A DNA stretch of 64,000 nucleotides from positions 152,004-216,003 of the forward strand of contig JAJKFJ010022777.1 of NCBI GenBank assembly GCA_027382625.1, given 5' to 3'. The stretch is from Tetmemena sp. SeJ-2015 (lineage: Eukaryota > Ciliophora > Spirotrichea > Sporadotrichida > Oxytrichidae). The notes under the pieces are model-generated. The model was not told where the DNA came from and did not search any database. It saw only the letters and a program-made list of their open reading frames with translations. A program made the translations under genes and the position numbers. This document shows, one piece after another, positions 1 to 12,262 of this stretch (positions are counted from its first letter, which is position 1; every line of letters starts with the position of its first letter).

Positions 1-90
1 AAAATGTGCTTTAACCTATTCGATAAAATTTTAGAGAGCTAGCTTATTAATCGAAAACAGGCAGTAAATTTTCTTATAGATAAGAAATGA

Positions 91-435
91 AGATATTTGA
101 TTGAGGAGAAATTTTTACAAACGAAATTATAAAGCAAGAAAAATGAATAGAGAGGAAATCTGGATGGAAATGAAAACAATCTCCTTGTTTATTCTTATAA
201 TGCTTTTGAAAAATAGTCTTATTTAAATATTCTAAGTGGCGGTAGTGAGGATCTTTAATTAATGATCTAGACTTGGGAGAAGCCTAATAAATAGTTTCAG
301 ATAGGATTGGGTGGAAAGATCCTATTATAAAATTTCACTGTCTCTACTGCATCTATCCCCTCTCTCCACTTCAACGAATCAGCTAAAATTCAAGATATTT
401 AGTATTAATAACATAGCTTATAATCTATTAGGTGA
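91..435 (+). CDS. Partial coding island, unknown product
   Basis: With TAA/TAG read as Gln this frame stays open for 114 codons between TGA at 88-90 and TGA at 433-435. The composition is protein-like: a middle stretch reads NENNLLVYSYNAF followed by LSGGSEDLQLMIQTWEK. No start codon context, domain or localisation signal is recognised. The flanks are AT-rich, so this is probably an MDS of a gene whose other parts lie elsewhere. The N-terminal and C-terminal limits are set only by in-frame TGA and may include some IES sequence. Confidence 0.4.
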
Positions 436-801
436 TTGATTGGCCATAAGTGTTTAAATTTTAAGCATCATCAAAGTACATAATGTAAGCATAATGAGTC
501 TGATATGTTTGAGAGGACATCATTGCCATAAAAAGCCACTTTTTCTTCATTAGCATATCCTATTAAAATGTAAAGTTAGCTTTAATCGCTTTCTTACCTT
601 CAAGTTAACTGTAATTATCACCTTACTTTGAAATTCGGTTGTCATCTTAATTTTAAAAACTCTGAGGAAAATATTTTGTTTTATTAAAAGATGGAATAAG
701 ATTCCTAATAGAAATTAATCCAGAGACTTCCACTTATTTGAAAGACAATTAAATTAAAAATCTAAATATTTTTAAAGGTATAGAAAAGTTAATTTATATT
801 T

Positions 802-1080
802 TTAAAGTCTCCAGCAATCTTTAAAAATCTCTCTCTTGGTTAGCAGTAGCCATTGAAATTATCCGAATAAGAGAATTTATCATTTATTTTTAACTTGGAT
901 GATCCCTCGCATATCAACAAAATGTCATCGCTAGGTCTACTCCAAGATAAAATAAAATGGCATAGTTTTCAGAGTCTGATCTTAAATGCTAGTCCAAAGA
1001 CTTTAAGCGAAGTCAAATATCTAAGATCCAAAACTCTCGTCCATTTTATAATAAGCAAGCAAGTTTTAGCCCCAAACTGA
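802..1080 (+). CDS. Partial coding island, unknown product
   Basis: A recoded frame runs from about 802 to a TGA at 1078-1080, through FKNLSLGQQQPLKLSEQENL and then LDDPSHINKMSSLGLLQ. Two in-frame TAG codons near 840 must be Gln for it to stay open. The frame remains free of TGA for about 160 more codons after 1080, but that part becomes AT-rich and less protein-like, so it may be IES. No family is recognised. Confidence 0.4.
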
Positions 1081-1589
1081 GTCAAGTTCAATATGTTTTC
1101 TTTGAATAAGATAGGCATTGCCTGCATTTAGTGGTATATTAAAAATCCTGAACTCTCTTAAGTATCCATAAAATTATCCTATAGTAAAAGTCTATTCTTA
1201 ACCCACTGGCATCATATTTATAGTAGCAGGCACTTAAGAAAAATAAATAAGTCAATATTGCATTTCCAGAACTTCCATATTGAAGAGCAGACAACAAAGA
1301 AGATGTTTAAATTGTAGAAAATGTTACGCAGTGCCATAAGTCTTAAGATTAAGTAGAAACATATTTATTTAAGCAAATATTTATTAGATAAGGCAAATAC
1401 TTTATTTTGCAATAATTTTGAGCTACTAATGCTTTATGCTTCGAAAGAAGAAAAATATTTTTTAATTAATTAATATGTTTCTCTTATTTAAATTAATTTA
1501 AATTTTTTGAAACACCGAGCCGTGGTTGTTTGCTTTGGTGCATAGTTATCTAGTCATTGATTATTAGTATTTATAAAATACTAGAGTCA

Positions 1590-2050
1590 ATAATGTTAAG
1601 TTATGATTGTCTGTTTTAGGAGTAAGACGAGGGAAGAAAATAGCACATTGACAAACTATAATCAGACTGTAGGCTGGTAGCTAACTTAGGTATTGCAAAT
1701 TTACTACCCAAACCAAAGAAAAGAGCTTTATCCCTAGAAATTGCACCCTCAGATTAAATTGCTGTTTAAAGCACACCTGCAACATTTCTTTAAGAGGTAT
1801 CCCAGTAAACCCCAGTCTTTTAACTTATAGAAGTAAAAATAATTGAAGTTGACCTGGAATAGATTGAAGTATCATAAATATTGTCATAAAAAGACTCAAC
1901 TATCTAGTAGTATAAGAGGATAGAGCCCCAGAGCTGGCCCTTTTTAAGAGAGGAATGAAGGTTATACATTATTTCACTCTAACTTCTTGCGAATCCCAAT
2001 ATAAAAAATTCTTAGAAAACGAGAACATCAGTTTCAACATTAGAGCTTGA
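1590..2050 (+). CDS. Partial coding island in two overlapping frames
   Basis: The first frame (about 1590-1958) reads LVANLGIANLLPKPKKRALS and later WPFLREE before TGA at 1956-1958. A second frame starts with an ATG that overlaps this stop (ATGA at 1955-1958) and reads VIHYFTLTSCESQYKKFLEN to TGA at 2048-2050. Both look coding. The overlap suggests that one gene crosses a frame change here, through a small IES, an indel or a sequencing error, rather than two genes. Product unknown. Confidence 0.4.
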
Positions 2051-2449
2051 AAATGTTATAATCTGAATATCAGTTGAAGAAAAGTCAGAGTTTATATTTT
2101 ATGTTCTTGTCAGGAATTGGTAATTAGTTAGTTGGCTGGCCATCTATAAACAAATTCCACGAAGAAGAATGAAAAACTAATGAAGCCGAGTACCACTATC
2201 TTTTGATAAGTAGTTTACTTCCTCATGATAAATTAAATTTTTTTTCCAATAGTATGAGGTTGCACATTTATATTTTCCCCTGAAGGGTTATAGGTAGTTA
2301 TCGTTTAAGTAGAGTTTTCTAGAATTAGACTTACGACATTCGGTAAATCAAATATACTCACTTTAGACTAATCTTCGAGTTAAGAAATCTAAAAATAGAC
2401 TTGCAAAAATAAAGCAGAGATTATAATTTATTGCATAGTAAATGAGTGA

Positions 2450-2614
2450 CCTAGAATTAGACCTGAAGAATTTAATTCGAGAGATGTTCCTTCAATAGCT
2501 AGAGAGGAAGGCATAAAGCACCTACCTGCGTTAAAAATAGACCCAAATGGACACGAATAATCAGTTTAAAGATAAGTAGGTTACCCAATCGATGATATTG
2601 TTGTTCCTCCTTGA
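2450..2614 (+). CDS. Partial coding island (C-terminal or internal MDS), unknown product
   Basis: Between TGA at 2447-2449 and TGA at 2612-2614 the frame encodes about 54 residues of clearly protein-like sequence, with a core REEGIKHLPALKIDPNGHE and an end GYPIDDIVVPP. Its GC content is well above that of its surroundings. It may belong with the island at 1590-2050, but nothing seen joins them. No domain recognised. Confidence 0.45.
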
Positions 2615-2998
2615 TTTTTCTATGATATTATATCAAATGCCTAAAAGCAGTTAATATGAAATAAAATTATTTAATTTTATTGATTTAGGAAGTTAAAAAA
2701 TATATTTTAAAATATAAAGATAATTAAATTTGTAAAAGCTGTACTTAGATACTCGTAATGATTAACATCAAATCTGTTGATTATATTTTAATTTTAATCT
2801 GAGTTGAGAAGCTAGTTATGCAGTACCTTTGTATTAAGAAGTAATACCGTACTATTACATTCTATTTCTTTCACTGTCACTTATGTGAGGGTAAAACACA
2901 GAAATTAACAAATTAATAATTGCTGCTATGGAGTTCGTAGAAAATATAATTTAAAAATACATACAGTGAATAAATAAGTTTAGTATAATCATTTTAAA

Positions 2999-3134
2999 AA
3001 GTAGAAGCAAATGCTCTTTCATAAGCTCCGAAATTCAAAATTAGTGTCTCCATATCTCTTGTTAATTTATCGCTTGAGGTAGATAATGAAAGGTTTTAGT
3101 TACAATAAATAGTCACAGAACCCTGATTCTGATC
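2999..3134 (-). CDS. Minus-strand coding island, LamG-like
   Basis: On the minus strand the recoded frame gives GSVTIYCNQNLSLSTSSDKL followed by METLILNFGAYERAFAS. Alternating hydrophobic beta-strand patterns of this kind recur in the better LamG-like islands of this window. The frame stays open into AT-rich DNA on the left, where the MDS end cannot be fixed. Its orientation is opposite to the islands at 0-2.6 kb, so it belongs to another gene or to an inverted MDS. Confidence 0.4.
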
Positions 3135-3399
3135 GAAGGAAATAAACAAGTAAACGAATTTAAAATATGTGAATAAAGATTAAGAAAACTTTTCTATTTC
3201 AATTAAATATTCTTAGTTTTTAATAACAAAATCAATTTTTGACATTATTTTCTATCAATATCTTTGGTTTTTATTTTAAAAAAGAATGTGTTCTCTAAAT
3301 AAGGAATGGGAGTTCCCTGGTAAATGTTCTCATCAGAATCAAAAATTTAAACATAAAGGGTTTTCTGAGCAACTGTAAAAAGAAAATAGTAAAGTAAAG

Positions 3400-3487
3400 T
3401 AAAATTTAGGGAATATAATTAATAATCTATTTCAAAACCAGCACTTATTACAGTTCTAGTTGAGAAACATCTTATTATCCTATGTAA
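3400..3487 (+). repeat. 88-bp direct repeat, copy 1
   Basis: This stretch is identical, base for base, to 56931-57018. In both copies a short AAAGTAAAGTAAA-type run precedes it, and outside the shared block the flanks differ. It begins TAAAATTTAGGG and ends CCTATGTAA. It has no inverted terminal repeats. A plus-strand recoded frame through it is open, so it could be a duplicated coding segment, a small mobile fragment or an assembly duplicate. Confidence 0.85.
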
Positions 3488-3594
3488 AAAAGAAAATAAA
3501 TATTTTAATTTATTCGATATATTTCTGAATTAGATTTTCCTCTTGTTTATCCATAAAATTAACTTTGCTTGCATTTTGATATTTTATAAATAAT

Positions 3595-3930
3595 ATTTGG
3601 TATAACTGTAATACTTAGTAAGTCATTAATTTTGAGAAAATCACTAGTAGTTTCAGCTCCCATAAATGTCTGTACTGCAATAGTGAAGGACATGTCTCCG
3701 TCTTATAGCATATATAATATAATTGCATCTGTTTCAGAACTGATGAGAAATCGTAAGTAAAGTAAGTTTGTTCTCCTACCAAACTCATTATAAGAAAACT
3801 TGCTACAAAAATAAATAAGACACCAATAATTTAAATATCTTACTTCGACAAGAGTTGGCACCAAAAGCATCGAATTAAAACCCAAATGCGCAATCAAAGT
3901 TAAAGCTTGAATCATAGACAGAGTCTCCAC
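3595..3930 (-). CDS. Minus-strand coding island, unknown product
   Basis: An open minus frame starts at the ATG at 3930 (METLSMIQALTLIAHLGFNS) and, reading TAA as Gln, continues through LQDGDMSFTIAVQTFMGAET and TTSDFLKINDLLSITV. The second half is the most convincing part. It then runs into AT-rich DNA and the 88-bp repeat. The start region has hydrophobic stretches but no classic signal peptide. Product unknown; it could share a gene with the minus island at 2999-3134. Confidence 0.4.
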
Positions 3931-3999
3931 TCAAGTTATTTAGTTCTTAAAGAGGGGAAACTGTATCCTTAAATTGAGTCAATGAAAGGGTATTCATTT

Positions 4000-6900
4000 A
4001 GTTTGTAGTAGCGCACTAAATCTGGCTCTCCTTTCTGCAATTAGGTGTACATCACGTTTACTAAATAAATTAAAACATCTTATAAAAGATAAAGCTAAAG
4101 GTTTATCTAATTTTTTCGATGCTAATATATCCATTCCAAATCTAAACAAATTGAATTGCATATAATGATGATTTAAGACTTAGTGAATAAATAATAAGTG
4201 GTCTTCAAGAAAGAATTAAGAGAGAGCTCTATTGGGTTTATGACCCTTTCGTTCCTAAGTTTTGCCATGACTACTACGAGACAATCAATATTGAAACCTT
4301 CTTATGCACTTGTAAGAACCGCTATATTTTCATTCATACATAATTTAGTCAAAGTATTAAATTCATAAAAAAATAGATTACATTAGAATTTAGCATCAAT
4401 TAAAATATATTATAGATTTAAACTCAATTAGACTTAAATCATAATTTAGAAAATCTTTTTTTCCTAATTTAAATAATCCTGAAAAAATATTCCATGAGAA
4501 TGAAATGTAATTGCTTTAAGATAATCAAATATATTTTGAGATATTTATAATAATAGTTTAAAATATATTGAAGCAAAAAATAAAAATTATATAAAAATGA
4601 ATTTGGGATTGGGGAGTACTTGGGATGAAAACACTCAATTTACAATCTAGTTCTAAACTCTATTATAATAAATATAGTAATGGAAAAAATATTTTTATGT
4701 TTACTTAAAGTTAAATGCTAATTAATACTCTGTGACTTTTGACATCCTAAGCTTAAATCCCACATGGGCATCCTCCTAATGCTCAGTTTTAGTCTAATTT
4801 ATAATAATTTATAAAGAATTAATATTTTAATTTTAACAAGTTCCAAATTGCATAGAGCCTTGCGACTCTAATTTTATGATTTACAATGTCAATAATGCAA
4901 TAGGATCTGTTTTAAATATAAAAACACTAAATAAATTAAATTTGAAGTTGATTGAAACCTGAGAAAATAAATTAAAAAAATCATTATGCATCATTAACAT
5001 ATTTATTTTATTTATATTAAAGCTCAATTTATAATAAGAGGATATGTAATTAGAACAGTAAGCATAAAATATATTTATTTTTATGAATGCAATTTCAAAT
5101 CTTATTAAAGAAAAGTTAAACCTGAAATCATGAAAGTAGAAAATCATAAGCGGAATCAATTTTACTGGAGTAAGGGTATGCGCATAAATAATAAAACCTA
5201 CTTGGATTTTTCATTTTTCCCTTTATATAATTAACTTTTACTTTAACATCAGTATGAATAAAAGTTGTTTTTTATATCTTAAATCTAATACTGATCTAAA
5301 GAATTTATAGCTTAAAGTAGATATTATAATTTAATTAAAATTATATCATAAATTAAAAATGAGTTTAATAACCTTTCTATGAGATTTAAATGAATGAAAT
5401 ATGCTGCAAAAATAATTATTATTTTTAACTGTTGTTAAACCTTAAAAATATTAAATACTTAGTACATTGAGAGTTGGAATACTTTTACAATGACTAGAAT
5501 AGATAATGTTTACTCCTTAATTAAAACATAGAATTTTAAATATAATAATCAAACATTAATTTTATAACAATAAAGATAACTATGTTTTTATTTACAATTT
5601 CATCATTAAGCGGTGATAAATTAAAGATTTTGTTGCTAAAATTAGCAGGATATTATAAATTGGTAAAATGAAGAAATATTAAAAGATAGATGTTCTATAT
5701 TTTAACCTTATTAAAAGATTATATTTGAATTTTATATAGAATTCATTATTGAAAGTAAACAATTTATAATTAAAGTTTAGAATAAAACAACTTTATTATT
5801 GCTTACCTCTACTAAATTTAGCTAAAAGACTTTAAATAAAGATAAAAATTAACTTCTAAAATTAAATAATTTTAATTAGAAATCAAATAATAAATTAGAA
5901 GAAATACTCCTTCTATGATTCCGGATAAATTTAATAAATTCATTTTAAACAATATAATCGACAATGATTTTAATTATTGTCTATCATAATTATCCTTGAA
6001 GTGGCAAGAAAAAATAAGTTAAGTTAATTTTAAAATTCGATGCTAAATGTGAAATAGAATTGGAAAATATTAAGAAAGCTTGAAGTTAATAGAATCATAT
6101 AAATTTTGTCCTTTTAAAAGAATGTAAGTTACCTAAAAATGGGTCTTGCACAAAACCTTATTACAATTAAGAGTAAATCTGTTCTTCTGCCATTAAGATA
6201 GATGCTATCTTTGAATAAGAGATAACGATGCTAAATTCCCTGAAGAAAAAAAATTAATTATCATGGTTCGATAACTTCTTAAAGAGAAATCTCTATCTAA
6301 AACGTTCCTCAAAAGAAAGTTACAATCACTAAAGTTTTCTCATTCATAATAGAAGATTAATTTAAGCCATCTAAAAATTCAGACTTAATTGCTGCCAATA
6401 TAAATTAATTATATTCAAGTTATTAATTTAATTACCTTTATATAATTTTATATTGATATTATTTTTTAATTTGAGATAAATTTCGGTTCCAGATCAATAG
6501 TTCTCTATTTAAGATTTTGTTAATAAAAATTGAAAGAATAATTGAATTTAATATGTTTGCTAGTTTGATGATAAGATTGTGTTGGGAATGTCTGAGGATG
6601 AAAGTAAAAATGGTGGCTAAAATATTTACTTCAAAGATCTCAGGATTTACAATCAAACTACGATTAAATTATATCATTTCATCTAAATAAGATATACTTA
6701 TTTTAAATAAAGCTCTTTATATTTAAATTTTATAAAAGTAGTGAATTTCGTTAAAATTGTCCAAAATATTTAATTTCAACTATAATTAGTTCTCGAATTT
6801 ATTTTTCAAATGGTACATTTCTTATTTTTATATACTTTGAGATAAAGTTAAATAATATATTGCATTGAAAAAGATATTTGCAGCAATAAGTACAATAATT

Positions 6901-7520
6901 ATATAATTTACTTTAACTAAAATTAATGAATTATTTCTAGTTTTGAAAGTTGCACTTGGCTAGCCAGATATTTTAGGGAGTAATTATTTATATTTGAAAA
7001 ATATAAGTTAAGTATTTTTTATTATATTAAAATTATCTAAAATTAAACCTCCATAATTTTAAATAGCATTCTTTAGTAAGTTATTACTTTATTTAACAGC
7101 CTAATCTAATTTATTTAATGTAGAAGGGGAAGAAGCGTTGATGGTTTAACCTTAATTCATTACTATTAAAAGATTAATTAATAAATCAGATAAATTGTAA
7201 ATTGATTTGAATTGCTTAAATTTGATAGATGATACTTTATATCGACCAGCATAAAATAAAGAAATAAGAAACAGGATTTTAGAATAAAATAGCAATTATT
7301 AAAAGAGACTTTCATTGAAGTAATTTTATTGATTCTCTTTGAATATTATTTTCATAGACTATTTCTTTTTTTCTATCTTAAAAATTGTAATCTATTTACT
7401 TATCACAATATACATTTGAGGAGCCGACTCTTATATATTTGTTAATTTATTTGTTAATTAGACGGACACATTGAGAATATATGACAATTATGTTTTAAGT
7501 AATTTCATTTAGCTGACAAA
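4000..7520. other. AT-rich stretch without recognisable genes
   Basis: About 3.5 kb of very AT-rich sequence, rich in TTTAAA and ATAATT words. No recoded frame with convincing protein character, no RNA gene and no mobile element was recognised on either strand. It is probably IES or intergenic germline-limited DNA. Confidence 0.5.
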
Positions 7521-7528
7521 GGATATTT

Positions 7529-7710
7529 GGCCTATTTTTGGGTTATTCGCAAACTTTGACGATTGTAAGCACAAATATTAATCTGATAACTCTAAAATTA
7601 GTTAAGGAGCCCAATCCAGTAAGGTTATTTAATTTCACAGAAGGAAGCAAATTTCTAATCAACTATGAGACAGAAGCCGCTGATGCTTGGACATTTTAGG
7701 TAATTTCATG
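7529..7710 (+). CDS. Coding island of a LamG-type protein
   Basis: The recoded plus frame encodes about 60 residues, including LVKEPNPVRLFNFTEGSKF and YETEAADAWTFQ. The beta-rich pattern ending in a W-aromatic strand matches the first strands of LamG/concanavalin-like domains seen elsewhere in the window. The island is flanked by AT-rich DNA and starts the run of plus-strand islands that continues to about 11.9 kb. Confidence 0.5.
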
Positions 7711-8288
7711 TCATAAATATATATCTTTTGGAATTAGGAAATTATTCTCTTTTAAATTTTTAATAGGATTATATTGATAGAATAATAAGATAGCTTAATG
7801 AATAAAAAGTATAAATTTTGTGAATTTATATAATTCTCTTTGTCCTTAATTTTATATTTAGCTTTTAAAATTTATTTTAATTTCCATACTTCCTATATCG
7901 ATTTGATTTGTAACTGTTATTATCGGTATAGCTTGCATTTAAACTGTCTGGATAGTATTAAAAGGTCATTTATAATGATGACAATTTGATCAACATAATA
8001 TATAAATATATTAAAAAGAAAAATTCTTTAAAAGAATAAACCTAATTTATTTATTCCAATTTTAGGTTAGATATTTTATTAATCTATCTACTAGAAATAT
8101 AATTTTTGATGCTCTAAATTGTTTAAAAAGAAACCTTGAAGCTTTTATTTTATAAGTAAATTTTAGTTTGAATCCGTTCTTTTCTTAAATCTAGCATATA
8201 ATTATGAGTAAGGAAAAATATTTTACTTAATTCTCTATTAAATAGTTTATGGATATATTATTTTTGATTATATAATCTCTAACTCTGA

Positions 8289-8378
8289 TGCAACTTTGAC
8301 AATTCAAACTCCTTTTATATCTGGTTGGATAACAGAGCCACTAATTATTCTGGATCAATATGGTTACCTGACTTTAAT
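8289..8378 (+). CDS. Coding island of a LamG-type protein
   Basis: After a TGA at 8286-8288 the frame gives CNFDNSNSFYIWLDNRATNY then SGSIWLPDF, before the sequence becomes AT-rich. It is probably an MDS of the same plus-strand gene as its neighbours at 7.5 and 8.5 kb. The right boundary is estimated. Confidence 0.4.
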
Positions 8379-8505
8379 AAAAATTAAAGTTTATTATCTT
8401 TAATATTGAGTAATAAAGTTGCGCATTAATTATGCCTAGAAATACGAGCTAAGTATTTCAGCATGGGGCTTTTTTATAGCATATTGAAATATATATATAT
8501 GAGTT

Positions 8506-8706
8506 CTCTATATGGTTATTACGCCAGAAGAGAATTGGGTAGAGATATTGATGCTGCAAACTCTGAATAGAAATGATCTAGGTTCACTAACTTATGACCA
8601 AGGAAGTTACAAAGTCGAAATTAGTTTAGAATTTAATGCTTAATCGAATGGTAATAATTTAATCAACCAAAAAACTCACACTTTTAATTGCTACTCATTA
8701 ATTTGA
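8506..8706 (+). CDS. Coding island of a LamG-type protein
   Basis: The recoded frame runs to TGA at 8704-8706 and reads VITPEENWVEILMLQTLNRN then GSLTYDQGSYKVEISLEFNA. The alternating hydrophobic strands and the aromatic position (ENWVEI) fit the central part of a LamG-like jelly roll. It is separated from the previous island by AT-rich DNA. Confidence 0.5.
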
Positions 8707-9171
8707 TTTATATTTAAATTTCATTTTTAATTTTTAAAATCTTCCTATTTTTGAGATAACCTAGAACCTAAATATATCTTATTATCTCCTATTTCATATG
8801 GAAATTTATATTGATTAATTTAAACGAGTAAAATGTAGCCTTATAAGACCGAAATGATCCTATCTAATAACTTTCTTATTAAATAAGTTTTACCTGACTT
8901 TAATATATTAACCTTAAATATTGAGAATATTTTACAACAGCAAAGAGTATTATCCTTGTAAAATTGTTTTGTTTTTTCAGAAGGAAAAAACTAAATATGA
9001 AAATATTTTAGTTTACATTCGAATAGGATTTTAGATTTATATTTTAGCATCAAAAGGTAATTTTATGGCCTTTAATGTTCTAAATTCTATTATAATTATC
9101 TATTTAAAAATAATATTTTTATGACAAAAACTAGAAAATACATTTTTTCTTGAAAATATTAAATTTGTAGT

Positions 9172-9369
9172 GGATTAGACCAACATATTGGTGGAGGGAC
9201 ATCGGATGCATTTGTAGGCAGGGAGATATTTTATTTTAGAGAAGGCAGCCCTATTAATGAGGGAGCTCAAAATCTGGAACACTGCCCTTTCAGTTTCATT
9301 TGCTCTTCAACAACAAAATTATAGTATGAAATTAATAAATAGATACATATTTTCAAATTTATAAAATGA
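9172..9369 (+). CDS. Coding island, LamG end with cysteines
   Basis: The frame reads DQHIGGGTSDAFVGREIFYF and then NLEHCPFSFICSSTTKL before drifting into AT-rich sequence; TGA is at 9367-9369. The glycine turn followed by an FVG..I.YF strand is typical of the last LamG strands, and the CPF...C pair resembles the cysteine motif that follows LamG domains elsewhere here. The true MDS end is probably near 9312. Confidence 0.5.
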
Positions 9370-10038
9370 TAAGATCAGGTCCCAATATCAAAATTAAAAA
9401 AAATAAATTAATATTTTTATCTTATAAAATCAATGATTTATGTAAAGGATTTTATTAATTAGAATTAATTTTAACAAAGAAAGTCAATAGACGCTACTTC
9501 CTATCCTAATTTGATGTTTTATTTCTCATTTAAAGTCGATGTGTAGCTTAAGTATTACCAAAAGGTAGCTGAATAAACTGTTTACAAATACGTATCAATA
9601 TTTGGACTTGCTATTTTTAAATTTAATTTGAAACAAGAAATATCTCATGTAAACAAACAATAAAGACTAAATCCTTTATTTATGTTGAAATTTTTTTTTC
9701 ATAATTTAAGATGAAATTAAAATTTAAAAAGAATTTTATAATTTAAAATAAGTTTAGATTTGATAAATAAGTTGAGTTTCATGGATAATTATTAAGCATA
9801 ATTCACGCTTTTATATTTTAAATGATAAATACTTAGAAGTAATACTTTGATGATAAATTTAATTTACTGCTAATTTAAAATTAATTCTTTTTTCTTCATA
9901 AAATATATTACAGTTTTTCCAGCCAAGAAAATCTTTTGTATTCTATTTTATCTAAATACAATTAGATTTAAGGTATTTCTTTTGTTTACTTGTTAATTAA
10001 AAAAATTACTATAAATAAATTAAACGTTAAATGAAAGC

Positions 10039-10215
10039 GGGTAAATATGTCCAGAGGACTATTACTGGACAGGATAAAAGTGCGATTTTTAAGAGTTTAT
10101 TTACTTTAACTCCAATTTCGGAAATCTGGAGCTGCCCATAACGCAGCCCACATCAGTTGAGTTCTCCATCTAATTCTGGATTCTATTCATAGATTATTTT
10201 TTATAGATCAATTTA
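10039..10215 (+). CDS. Cys motif followed by the start of a LamG domain
   Basis: The plus frame reads ICPEDYYWTGQKCDFQ, a compact CPxxYYWxGxxC motif, then FIYFNSNFGNLELPITQPTS and VEFSIQFWI. The second part is the strand pattern that opens a LamG/concanavalin-like domain (FW motif). The combination recurs at 62.15 kb (CPKGYNYNITKQICAC), so the two belong to one protein family. The frame then enters AT-rich DNA. Confidence 0.55.
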
Positions 10216-10500
10216 ACCTTGGATCTTTTCTAAGATTTACTTTAGAAAATATGTTTACTCTGGAATTTTTGATTTATCAAGACCAATTCTAGGTACTAGA
10301 AACTTCTATTACTTAATTATAAAATAAATTATTTATTATTTATAACTAAATATAAGCAAATATAAGTTTACTCCTTTAAAAATACTTAACAATTATCGAA
10401 CTTAAAAAATCAGAATTTCAAATTTTTATAGCTATAAGAATGCGAATAGATAATTTACAGCTTCTAAAACTAAACTTAAAAATATTTTAATTTTTTTTCT

Positions 10501-10872
10501 AGATCTGAATTGGTGGAAGTAGATCCCAGAAGATGGAAAAAAATGACATTAGATTTTTCGTTTTAAAATTATGAATTGTTTGATGGTTCTAAATACTTGA
10601 CTTGGTATACCAATCAGCAGAAAATCTTAGAAGGATTTAAGGCTCTAGATCTTGGAGATATTCCAACAACTTCAAGTCAAAGAAGTTTAGATAATTCATT
10701 CTTACAAAAAGAAAAAGGCGAATCAATCTGTTACTAAAATTAGCAAGAAGCAATCGAGAAGCAAGATATTTTAATTTATTTTTCAAAATTGAGAGAAGAG
10801 TTTTATATTATATTTCAAACAAGAGTTCTTAAAAGATAAATTTTATATTTTCTAAAAAAAAACTTTCTCTGA
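10501..10872 (+). CDS. Coding island, plus-strand LamG-type gene
   Basis: The frame is open for 123 codons to TGA at 10870-10872. It reads ELVEVDPRRWKKMTLDFSFQ, KYLTWYTNQQKILEGFKALD and a serine/glutamine-rich tail. The last 40 codons are AT-rich and may be IES. WKKMTLDFSF resembles the W.H.TL strand of LamG domains. It lies between the Cys/LamG island at 10.04 kb and the long island at 10.96 kb and is probably part of the same gene. Confidence 0.5.
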
Positions 10873-10958
10873 ATTTAAAACTTTGGGTATTCTTAAATAA
10901 TTGCGTTCCTTTTATAATTTAAACAATTTAAGATAAATCTATCAAAAATATTTTATAG

Positions 10959-12062
10959 CAAGAAAAAGAAATGAGAGATTTAAGCTTGAAGACAATACTG
11001 GATCTATTAAAAATTTGTCCTAAGGAAGGCAAATATTAATGCAATACCTCGGTCGCTCATTTTGTTCTCTATGATAAAATTGTGGGAATAGAAACCTTCA
11101 ACTAAATATAATTTAACTTTTTATTTGAAATGATGAGTGTACCAAGTGATTTTGCTAATATCTTAAGCTATTATCCTTTGACTGAAGGGAAAAATAGTCA
11201 GACACTTTTCGACAAAAGCAATTAAGCCCTCTTTGTTAAAATATGGAGAAATAGATTAGACAATATTTTCAAGTGGTTTCAACTTAAGGAAATATCTTAG
11301 ACAGCCGAGGCTCTCATTCTCTGCCCTACTGGCACTTCTTTTAACAGAGTAACTTAATTTTGTGATTTGAAACTCTCTGAACTGTTTGAGATTTATCCTA
11401 CAAATGAAAATCCTATAAGGCTAGTAAATGACAACCCTAAGATCTTTTACTCTGAAGATCTGACCATAGACTTTTGGTTTAAATATGAGCTTAGAGGCAT
11501 TATTATAACAGAGTTTGTAGGTGGCTTCCCGCTAATAACAACGGGTGCTTAAGATTTTGAATCTTCAGAGTGTTTTAATTTTGACCTTCGAGTTGCTAGA
11601 GATGGCCTTGATTATTTGCAAATATTCTATGGAAACAATACTAAGTTTTACGCCTTTATGAATCAGTAATATGGTCTGTAGTAAGGTTAGTGGACTCATG
11701 TCACTATTTAAAATTCCAAGATCTTAGATGTGTTACGTATGTATGTAAATGCTGATAATTAAGAACAGAATGTAGCTATGGGCCGACTATGCTAAGTAGG
11801 GTTACAATTTGGATTCGATAATACATAACCTAAGGAGCCTAAGTTGTTGTTCATTATCAAAGAATTGAGAATTTGGAATGGATATATTCCTGTTAATACT
11901 TTGTAATTAATTAAGGGAATTTATTTTCTAAGTCTTAAACCCATACCCCTCCATTTGAATTATTCATGGGTACTAAGCTTACTGCTCCGTACTCTATAAG
12001 CTTCCAAGGAACTCTAATGCTTTGAACAACCTCTTGACCTTTAAAATTATAACCATCTATGA
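10959..12062 (+). CDS. Long LamG-like coding island
   Basis: This is one of the longest recoded frames of the window: open to TGA at 12060-12062, convincing to about 11920. It contains CPKEGKYQC early, then the hallmarks of a LamG/concanavalin-like domain in order: ANILSYYPLTEGKNSQTLFD, DLTIDFWFKYEL, a strand with DYLQIFYG, QWTHVTIQNSKILDVLRMYV, LQFGFD and a final LLFIIKELRIWNG. Many Gln positions are TAA or TAG. The domain suggests an extracellular carbohydrate- or protein-binding role, inferred from the family. Its end overlaps a minus-strand coding island, so the true boundary must be a pointer near 11.9 kb. Confidence 0.6.
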
Positions 12063-12262
12063 ATACTATATTCCTAAATGCTATTGTATTTGATGAGGTT
12101 TCTAATTGGTAGCCATAGTATATATTTAGAGATATAGTGTCCTAAATAACAGGATCTTTGCCAACATTAATAGCTTTAAATATTATATAATTATTAGCAA
12201 TCAATTGTTCAAAGCTGGATGCATCATATAAGTAAACTGCTTTTAAACACAAAAGTAGTTTC
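11905..12262 (-). CDS. Minus-strand coding island, beta-rich protein
   Basis: The minus frame is open for about 115 codons and protein-like throughout: KAVYLYDASSFEQLIANNYI, DTISLNIYYGYQLETSSN, and VPWKLIEYGAVSLVP ending GGVWVQDLENKFP. It faces the long plus-strand LamG island and overlaps its nominal 3' end by about 150 bases, where both cannot be coding. No family assigned beyond a beta-rich pattern. Confidence 0.5.

Noticed and set aside
4881..5159. 92-codon minus-strand frame
   Set aside because: Residues are almost all Phe, Ile, Asn, Lys, Ser as expected from AT-rich noncoding DNA; no island of higher GC.
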